From a virus, in IMG/VR virus record IMGVR_UViG_3300037961_001960, positions 1 through 26,266 of that record: a stretch of 26,266 nucleotides of DNA, one strand, 5' to 3'. The translations under genes were made by a program, and so were the position numbers. Positions 21,323 through 26,266 of the stretch are shown here, piece by piece (within the stretch, counting starts at the first letter, position 1; the number at the start of each line of letters is the position of its first letter). The notes beneath the pieces were generated by a model. That model saw only the letters and a program-made list of their open reading frames with translations, ran no database searches and was not told the DNA's origin.

Positions 21323-22678
21323 TTAAGGAGTTGGTTCAGGAATGCTGTAAGTTATTACTTCATAATACTTTGTGCCATCTACAGCAGTTAATACATGACG
21401 AATTGCTCTCTTTATTATTCCAAACTCCTTATACGAAGCTGGCTCGGCATTTGCCCCACTTGCAATTAGTTCAGTTTTCTCAAAGGCAAAACCACTTCTA
21501 AATTCTATACCATCTCCATCTGAATCTAAAAAGGGTGTTGACGAACTTTGATAGTCTACTTCTTCACTTGTTGGACTAGTGCCAGTAAAAAAACAACCAT
21601 CATATGTTTGTATTGATACAGAATTGTCAAAATTTCTGCTAAATCCAGTTTCAGAACGAGTAAAAATTCCACTGGTTGCGGTAACAGTGTTTCCTCCCTG
21701 AACATTATCCGTAGTTTTTATACTAGTAATTGAGCAAGAAGCATCTCCTAAATTATATGCAATATCGTCTGTAGATGTATCTGGTATTGTATCAACAATT
21801 TCTATCTTTACATCAGCAGTAACTGATTTTCTTCTTGTTGGGGTATGCTCTGGAATTGCAATTTTTCCCAAAACAACATCGTCCTTATCTTTTACATCTT
21901 GTGTTTCAATTGCGACTGTTCCAATTTCTTCGACTTCTACTATATCTTTGTATTCAGCAACAACTCCAGTTAGATCATCGTCGCTAGAAGCCGAACTGTC
22001 CAAATTTTTTAAAGTAACTCTGGTGTATGTTTTGAATCCATTAGCATCTTCGTCCCTTGAAAAGATCAACCTTCCAGCTGGAACTGTAGGGGTTTTTCCA
22101 GTAGAAACATTTGTAATTTTAACTACCTGAGAAAACTCTCTTGGAGCATCTTCAGTTGTTTCACTAATTAGACCAGTCTCAAGATATACCTCTGTTAGCT
22201 CTGCGAATGCAGTATTGTCTTCTATTTTGGAACTCGCAAGTAATTCACCAGTAGCGAGTTCTGTAGTTCCCACTGTGTTTGAGCTAGTAGTTCCAGATAC
22301 AGCACGATAAACTTTAGTTATCTTTTTTAGCCCACTCTCTGCTATTTCAACAGTGGGATCACTTATCTCAACAAAACTAGATGTAAGAGTTTCGTAGGTT
22401 TTTGTTAGAACTGCATTATCAGCATTTGAAAGAGAATTAAAACGAGTATCAACTTCAACAGAAATAAGTCTGCAATCAGTATACCCCTGTCCAGATATTT
22501 GTTCACCAGTTGTGTCCAACGCACCAAAGTCTCCCATAAGAGAACCCAGATTTGAATTATCTACATCTTCTCTGGTAAACTTTTGAAAACGACGAACAAC
22601 CCTAATGCGATCATTGGGTAGCTTTACAACTTCTGGTATATCACCCTGCTGGTGAAGACTGGTGTTACCTAGACTCAT
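21323..22678 (-). CDS. Predicted structural/appendage protein (451 aa)
   Basis: No family recognised. Long beta-rich protein with many Thr/Ser/Asp/Glu residues and a calcium-loop-like DSDGDGIEF near the C-terminal third. The N-terminus MSLGNTSLHQQGDIPEVVKL precedes a basic RVVRRFQKF segment. It probably forms a fibre or a baseplate-attached appendage together with the 303- and 198-aa proteins. Its ATG overlaps the TGA of the preceding 91-aa gene (ATGA). Confidence 0.72.
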   Translation of the reverse strand: MSLGNTSLHQQGDIPEVVKLPNDRIRVVRRFQKFTREDVDNSNLGSLMGDFGALDTTGEQISGQGYTDCRLISVEVDTRFNSLSNADNAVLTKTYETLTSSFVEISDPTVEIAESGLKKITKVYRAVSGTTSSNTVGTTELATGELLASSKIEDNTAFAELTEVYLETGLISETTEDAPREFSQVVKITNVSTGKTPTVPAGRLIFSRDEDANGFKTYTRVTLKNLDSSASSDDDLTGVVAEYKDIVEVEEIGTVAIETQDVKDKDDVVLGKIAIPEHTPTRRKSVTADVKIEIVDTIPDTSTDDIAYNLGDASCSITSIKTTDNVQGGNTVTATSGIFTRSETGFSRNFDNSVSIQTYDGCFFTGTSPTSEEVDYQSSSTPFLDSDGDGIEFRSGFAFEKTELIASGANAEPASYKEFGIIKRAIRHVLTAVDGTKYYEVITYSIPEPTP

Positions 22679-22950
22679 TTCTTTCTTCTAACTGATTTTA
22701 CCCTTCTGGGCTTTCCAGCTGGCTGTCCTAGCTTTTTCTTTTGTGATATCCTTGAACGCTTTTCTGCGGAGGTCAGCTCTCCAGCAGTGGCAGGGGTCTT
22801 TGAGCTTACACGCTTCGATGGTCTGCAATAGGGCGTTCCTCGCTTTTCTCCCTTGCGTCTGCCGCAGGGCTTCCCAGATCGAACATCTATCCAGTTCTCC
22901 TTGAACCACCTTTTTAGGGCTAGTCCTTTTGCTGTCTTTCTGACTGCCAT
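22675..22950 (-). CDS. Small basic DUF5872-like protein (91 aa)
   Basis: Contains WIDVRSGKPCGRRKGEKRGTP then YCRPSKRVS, the pattern of small basic proteins annotated as DUF5872 in marine phages. It is very rich in Lys and Arg (ending KPRRVKSVRRKK), so DNA binding or condensation is likely but unproven. The ATG directly follows the stop of the 48-aa gene (TAGATG) with no gap. Confidence 0.75.
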   Translation of the reverse strand: MAVRKTAKGLALKRWFKENWIDVRSGKPCGRRKGEKRGTPYCRPSKRVSSKTPATAGELTSAEKRSRISQKKKLGQPAGKPRRVKSVRRKK

Positions 22951-23097
22951 CTACTTCCTGCGTTTTGCTTTGGTCTTCTTGTTTCCCCAATTTGCAGCTC
23001 CTACCTTTCTGCATTTAGCAATAGCACCAGATGCATAGGCAGAGGGAAAAACCTTATACCTAGCTTTTACCTTTTTATAGCAAGCATCCTTGGGCAT
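22951..23097 (-). CDS. Tiny basic protein with YKVFPSAYASGA motif (48 aa)
   Basis: MPKDACYKKVKARYKVFPSA followed by YASGAIAKCRKVGAANWGNK is a pattern common in small marine phage proteins. Two spaced cysteines (C6, C29) and a lysine-rich tail. Function unknown; a DNA-binding or virion-associated basic peptide is plausible. Its ATG overlaps the stop of the upstream 40-aa gene (TAATG). Confidence 0.75.
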   Translation of the reverse strand: MPKDACYKKVKARYKVFPSAYASGAIAKCRKVGAANWGNKKTKAKRRK

Positions 23098-23219
23098 TAT
23101 TTCTTTCTCCTACTTCCTGCTTTTTTTCTTGCAAGAGACCTAAGTGTTCTAGCCTGACCAGCGTGTGCCTTTGATGCTTTTTCAAGTTTTTTGGCAACTG
23201 TGATTAGCTTTTTGTGCAT
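23097..23219 (-). CDS. Tiny basic protein (40 aa)
   Basis: Starts MHKKLITVAKKLEKASKAHA and ends in Arg/Lys (SLARKKAGSRRKK). Fully helical and highly cationic, with no other recognisable feature. Chained to both neighbours by overlapping TAATG junctions, which is the main support for it being a gene. Confidence 0.68.
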   Translation of the reverse strand: MHKKLITVAKKLEKASKAHAGQARTLRSLARKKAGSRRKK

Positions 23220-23323
23220 TACTTGCACTTTCCTTTTTTGCCCTTTGAACCCATTCTGCCAGTTCCTCCCTTTTTAGGTGGACGACCGACTTTACTTCCA
23301 TATGTTCCTTTTCCTCGTGGCAT
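23219..23323 (-). CDS. Tiny Gly/Lys-rich protein (34 aa)
   Basis: MPRGKGTYGSKVGRPPKKGG is a short glycine-lysine peptide of a type I associate with marine phages; GRPPKK resembles an AT-hook core (GRP), which binds the minor groove of AT-rich DNA. Ribosome site AAGGAAAT lies upstream. TAATG overlap with the next gene. Confidence 0.7.
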   Translation of the reverse strand: MPRGKGTYGSKVGRPPKKGGTGRMGSKGKKGKCK

Positions 23324-23325
23324 AA

Positions 23326-23421
23326 TTATTTCCTTATTTTAGTGATTAATTTTAGGGTGAATGATTTTACAAAGTAAAATACTTTGTCTTTAGTTTTGCA
23401 GATAAAACATTTCATTTTCAT
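23326..23421 (-). CDS. Possible tiny protein with CxxC (31 aa)
   Basis: MKMKCFICKTKDKVFYFVKS and a basic end. The CFIC pair could bind a metal with a partner. It starts inside the stop of the 51-aa gene (ATGA overlap) and ends 2 bp before the next start, which fits the close packing of the region. The short length keeps confidence moderate. Confidence 0.48.
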   Translation of the reverse strand: MKMKCFICKTKDKVFYFVKSFTLKLITKIRK

Positions 23422-23573
23422 TTTTTTCTCTTGTTGTGAAAATCAAACAGAACTTTTACTTTTTCTGCTAGAGATTCAAGATTGTAGTGCATTCTGGCTA
23501 ATACAATAATTAATGTGATAATGGCGATTAGAACTGGAGTAATGGCTGATATGACTTGAAGAATTTCATTCAT
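23418..23573 (-). CDS. Small single-span membrane protein (51 aa)
   Basis: MNEILQVISAITPVLIAIIT continues hydrophobic to about residue 25, then a basic-amphipathic end (LAEKVKVLFDFHNKRKK). One membrane span with a positive cytoplasmic tail, as in small holins, antiholins or i-spanin-like proteins. No function can be fixed. ATGA overlap with the 131-aa gene. Confidence 0.68.
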   Translation of the reverse strand: MNEILQVISAITPVLIAIITLIIVLARMHYNLESLAEKVKVLFDFHNKRKK

Positions 23574-23965
23574 TTAATAGTTGATGACCCAAAATAAAAT
23601 CCAACAATAGCCAAAACTGTTTGACGAACTTCAGGCAAAATCAAGTAGCCATTTAGAGTTTGATACTTGATTCCCTTAAATAATCCAAAGAAGTGAGATG
23701 TCTCTTGTCCCACTGTGACTCCTTCTGGGCTGTGAGCCAACAAAAAGGGGGCTACAACGACCGCAAACAGGACAGTGCATACGATGACTCGCCTGACCCA
23801 CTCTCCGCCCCTTGTAGCGGCTTTCTGGTGGCTTTCGTCCGCAGCTGCCTGTTTCTTGATCATGGCATCTACAGTATTTTGCTGATTGGCAACCAACTGC
23901 CCAATCAATTTAAATACAAAGCCAGAAGCACCTCCGCCCAGCATAGCTATAAGTTCAGTAGTCAT
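23570..23965 (-). CDS. Membrane protein, holin-like candidate (131 aa)
   Basis: The N-terminal MTTELIAMLGGGASGFVFKL is followed by a polar helix (AADESHQKAATRGGEWVRR), a clear membrane span (about 58-80, VIVCTVLFAVVVAPFLLAH), and a second weaker span near the C-terminus (VLAIVGFYFGSST). Similar proteins occur next to tail genes in marine phages. Holin activity is a guess from topology and from being flanked by two other small membrane proteins; the lysin is far away at 3830. Confidence 0.72.
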   Translation of the reverse strand: MTTELIAMLGGGASGFVFKLIGQLVANQQNTVDAMIKKQAAADESHQKAATRGGEWVRRVIVCTVLFAVVVAPFLLAHSPEGVTVGQETSHFFGLFKGIKYQTLNGYLILPEVRQTVLAIVGFYFGSSTIK

Positions 23966-24120
23966 TTGAGTTCTTTAATTAATTTATAGATTGAAAGTCC
24001 CAAAAATACAAAGGTCATTACACCAACAATCAAACTGACTGCACTGTTAATACTTTGCAGTCCCATACAGGCAAAAAATCCAGTTGATCCCACTGTTCCT
24101 CTAAGCATTGTTTCCATCAT
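23962..24120 (-). CDS. Small membrane protein (52 aa)
   Basis: MMETMLRGTVGSTGFFACMG then a strong hydrophobic segment (about 28-44, VSLIVGVMTFVFLGLSI) and a lysine-containing tail (YKLIKELK). One or two membrane spans. TAATG overlap with the tail fibre stop and ATGA overlap with the 131-aa gene place it firmly in the late operon. It could form a holin/antiholin set with its neighbours; unproven. Confidence 0.7.
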   Translation of the reverse strand: MMETMLRGTVGSTGFFACMGLQSINSAVSLIVGVMTFVFLGLSIYKLIKELK

Positions 24121-25544
24121 TAAAAAGCTGTTCCCACAGTTTGATCTACATTATTTTCAAACCCTGCTGATTCCCCAATAACCATGTATTCAACACGAAT
24201 ATACCATTCTCCATCTGGAGAGTTGGCTTCAGAGCTAGGGTAATTTAATCCCTTGAGAACTATATCTCTATTTGCAAATTGTTTGGATTCAATGTTTCTA
24301 AAAGTTTTGTGCGACAGCCAGTCCCCTGTGTTTTCAGCAGTTGAAACTGGTAGCGTTAAGAATGGTGCAAAATTTCCTGTATTATCAGAGTTTTGAAAAG
24401 TTCCAATTTGAATTGAAGCCTGTGATCCTTGACTACCCCATTCTCCTGCCCTTGTTCCATAATCATTAAAAACAGTCATCTCAAGAGGAACATTATATTT
24501 TCCTGTTCCAGCTGCAGGAACAATTTGAACAGGAGTTCCTAGTCCAGTAAACCCAGTGCCTTGAAGTTTAAGTGTTTTAATAAAAGTTTTCTCTACGACC
24601 TTGCCGTTATTGCCAAATGCTGGAGTTGTCTTGGGTTGATTTTCTGATCCTGTAATAGCCGCAAATGTTCCTTCTCCGTATTTTTCGGCTTGTATGTAAT
24701 CGTCAGTGCCATCTACATAAAAAACTTTAGCATTAACATTTAGGGAATCTGCTTTTATTGTTCCGCCTACATCTAGTGCCGCAGTTGGTGTTTTTCTGAT
24801 ACCCAGCTTTGCATCGCTTTCACCAAATTTAGCTCCAGTTTTTGAAGCAAAATCTAAAACTGTTGCACCATTTAAATCTTTTAAATTTCTTTCATCCGAA
24901 GCTAACTTAATAGCTATTTGACTGCTGTGTTCAATGGAATCCTCTTTTATGGTCATTCCACTGGTTCCAACTGTTAACTCTCCGCTACTGCTAGTAATTT
25001 CTAAACCAGTATCATCCAAAGTTATACCACCATTGCTAACAGTAATATCATCTTTAAATTCAGTTGTATCTTCAAATTCAACTGTAGATTCAAATGTAGC
25101 AGTGTCTTTTAAAGTAATATCATCAAAGACTGTTACTCCTGCATCTGCATTTAAAGTAAGCGTGCCAAGGGCAGCATCTATACCAATATTATCGCTTGGA
25201 GTCCCATTAACATGTGCTGTTAAAAAATTTCCAACACCTGTGCCTGCACTATCTTTACCAGCGAATCTTATAGTGCTACCAGAAAGATCAACTTCTAAAC
25301 GATCACCCCCCGAACTTCCTACAATTAATTCTGGAGTTTCTACAGTCCCAGTAAATGTCGGTGAAGCAATTGGTGCTTTTAACGCCAAAGCATTAACCAA
25401 ATCAGTTTGAGTAGTTAAAGTCCCAGTAATTTGTCCCCACTGAGCCTTCGTGTCTTCTAAGCCCAAGAATGCAGCTGCCTCCTCCTTGGTGGATTTGCGA
25501 AGAAGAGTATCAATGTCGGATGAAACTTTAAAATTTGAGGGCAT
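24120..25544 (-). CDS. Tail fibre-like protein (474 aa)
   Basis: The segment WGQITGTLTTQTDLVNALAL followed by KAPIASPTFTGTV (about 36-68) is the classic tail fibre/collar repeat. After it come beta-helix-like repeats (DDITLKDTATFESTVEFEDT, then TEFKDDITVSNGGITLDD), a KLGIRKTPTAALDVGGTI strand set that often precedes intramolecular head domains, and a C-terminal globular receptor-binding part. No chaperone autoprotease motif was seen. Probably decides host binding. The start lies in a sparsely coding 90-bp gap with weak ribosome signals. Confidence 0.85.
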   Translation of the reverse strand: MPSNFKVSSDIDTLLRKSTKEEAAAFLGLEDTKAQWGQITGTLTTQTDLVNALALKAPIASPTFTGTVETPELIVGSSGGDRLEVDLSGSTIRFAGKDSAGTGVGNFLTAHVNGTPSDNIGIDAALGTLTLNADAGVTVFDDITLKDTATFESTVEFEDTTEFKDDITVSNGGITLDDTGLEITSSSGELTVGTSGMTIKEDSIEHSSQIAIKLASDERNLKDLNGATVLDFASKTGAKFGESDAKLGIRKTPTAALDVGGTIKADSLNVNAKVFYVDGTDDYIQAEKYGEGTFAAITGSENQPKTTPAFGNNGKVVEKTFIKTLKLQGTGFTGLGTPVQIVPAAGTGKYNVPLEMTVFNDYGTRAGEWGSQGSQASIQIGTFQNSDNTGNFAPFLTLPVSTAENTGDWLSHKTFRNIESKQFANRDIVLKGLNYPSSEANSPDGEWYIRVEYMVIGESAGFENNVDQTVGTAF

Positions 25545-25554
25545 CTTATATTAT

Positions 25555-25629
25555 TTATGGAGTTACATTTTGAGACACTACGACAATAGTATCAGTAACA
25601 GACATACTAAGTGCTAGTGACATTTTCAT
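25555..25629 (-). CDS. Possible tiny peptide (24 aa)
   Basis: MKMSLALSMSVTDTIVVVSQ then NVTP. It fills most of the gap between the tail fibre gene and the 83-aa gene, starting 4 bp after the latter's stop. Close packing supports it; the short length and lack of a recognisable motif argue for caution. Confidence 0.35.
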   Translation of the reverse strand: MKMSLALSMSVTDTIVVVSQNVTP

Positions 25630-25633
25630 TGAA

Positions 25634-25885
25634 TTAAGCGTTATATGCTTCGATTGAGCCAGCGGATACAGTAATGCTTGTGAAGTTACCATAGCTAGTA
25701 TATCCAGCAGGAAGAGTTCCCACTAAGTTGCTAGCTCCAGTCTTATTTGAGCAAGTAATAGCATCCAAAGTAGCTCCACTTGGACCAGCAACGATAATTG
25801 CAAAGCTCCCAGTGACTGGACCTCCAGTAATTACTGTGCTACCACGCTTGCCTAAACTTTGTTCGGTTATTGCAGGAGTTGACAT
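25634..25885 (-). CDS. Small structural protein (83 aa)
   Basis: MSTPAITEQSLGKRGSTVIT then GGPVTGSFAIIV, and a beta-rich C-terminus with LPAGYTSYGNFTSITVSAGS. Proteins of this pattern are frequent between tail and adaptor genes of marine phages and are probably decoration or fibre-base proteins; exact role unknown. It starts 2 bp after the stop of the adaptor-like gene. Confidence 0.7.
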   Translation of the reverse strand: MSTPAITEQSLGKRGSTVITGGPVTGSFAIIVAGPSGATLDAITCSNKTGASNLVGTLPAGYTSYGNFTSITVSAGSIEAYNA

Positions 25886-25887
25886 GA

Positions 25888-26259
25888 TTATATTATTAGT
25901 TGGTTGTAGTTAGTTCGCACATTTTTTACAATATACGAGTTTGCGATATCTTGATCGGAAATTTTTGCTAGCTGGTCTTCTAAGATTGAGTTTACTAAGC
26001 TCAAAGATAGTGTGAAGTTTTGTTGACTTGCGTTTTGTTCTACACTTCTTTGCCAAGTATATGCAGCTAGGTGAGCCATGTATTCCACAAACTCCGAAGG
26101 AACTTCTTGAGTTGCTGCTCCATCTGATTGCAAATCTATATCCAGCTTCTTTTTGTAAGTTACATAAACTTGCTTTATAGTATTGTCCGAGCTGGGCTGT
26201 AGGTAGTAGTCATTTTCTGTATTTAAATACAGACCACTTTGAGGAACTCCGCCCTCCAT
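25888..26259 (-). CDS. Probable head-tail adaptor/connector-like protein, possibly partial (123 aa visible)
   Basis: The helical segment VPSEFVEYMAHLAAYTWQRS followed by VEQNASQQNFTLSLSLVNSI resembles the late helices of phage adaptor proteins of the DUF6682/tail-tubular-A sort. The frame stays open to the window edge (26266), so ATG 26259 may be internal and the true start further right. The order adaptor, small structural protein, tail fibre fits a late operon entering from the right. Confidence 0.6.
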   Translation of the reverse strand: MEGGVPQSGLYLNTENDYYLQPSSDNTIKQVYVTYKKKLDIDLQSDGAATQEVPSEFVEYMAHLAAYTWQRSVEQNASQQNFTLSLSLVNSILEDQLAKISDQDIANSYIVKNVRTNYNQLII

Positions 26260-26266
26260 TGTTAGC

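Noticed and set aside
22688-23014. 108-aa minus-strand frame overlapping the DUF5872-like gene
   Set aside because: It is an alternative frame of the 91- and 48-aa genes, which have recognisable conserved patterns and exact junctions.
1-26266. CRISPR array, integrase, insertion sequence or ordinary tRNA gene
   Set aside because: None found: no regularly spaced repeats, no recombinase or transposase motifs, and no complete cloverleaf apart from the partial tRNA-like fold at 5026-5090.

Overview
The window looks like part of a tailed double-stranded DNA phage, most likely a marine one. The evidence is dense gene packing with start/stop overlaps, a phage replication and recombination module, a SleB-type lysin, a giant 'polyvalent' internal virion protein, a tail fibre, and strings of tiny basic and membrane peptides of a kind I associate with marine phages. 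There is no rRNA, no ordinary tRNA, no integrase, no CRISPR array and no insertion sequence. Terminase, portal, capsid and DNA polymerase are not here, so the window is only part of the genome. Host and taxonomy are inference.

Layout. (1) 1-4815, plus strand: three hammerhead-ribozyme-like elements of type II topology separate two small genes from a MoxR/CobS-like AAA+ ATPase. A metallopeptidase-like/VWA protein (CobT-like), a SleB-type cell-wall hydrolase and two small unknown genes follow, and a strong terminator closes the block at 4850-4882. (2) 4883-5111: a gene-free stretch with a 23-bp direct repeat and a 65-nt RNA that folds like the tRNA-like half of tmRNA or tRNA-Ala, with a G3-U70 wobble and an encoded CCA. 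(3) 5112-10977, plus strand: small unknown genes, a winged-helix initiator-like protein, a PD-(D/E)XK exonuclease, an endonuclease VII-like nuclease, an ERF single-strand annealing protein, an SSB-like protein with an acidic tail, a terminator, a dATP/dGTP diphosphohydrolase-like protein and a DnaB-type helicase. (4) 10978-11870: a good sigma70-like promoter lying almost on the start codon of an HNH gene, a terminator, and a second nuclease-like gene. (5) 11857-26259, minus strand, convergent with the rest: virion genes. Read in their own direction from the right these are an adaptor-like protein, a small structural protein, a tail fibre, small membrane proteins, very small basic proteins, three probable appendage proteins, a 693-aa internal protein and a 1948-aa polyvalent protein carrying HExxH and ADP-ribosyltransferase-like domains.

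Most notable. The left end has a repeated unit of stop codon, type II hammerhead, conserved AAAACCAATA leader, and start codon. It would cut a polycistronic RNA into single-gene messages, each downstream message starting with a hairpin. The same leader follows the tmRNA-like RNA at 5026-5090, so a tRNA-like element may play the same punctuating role there. Separately, the palindrome CAGCTG is strongly over-represented across both gene blocks (about 50 copies counted by eye).
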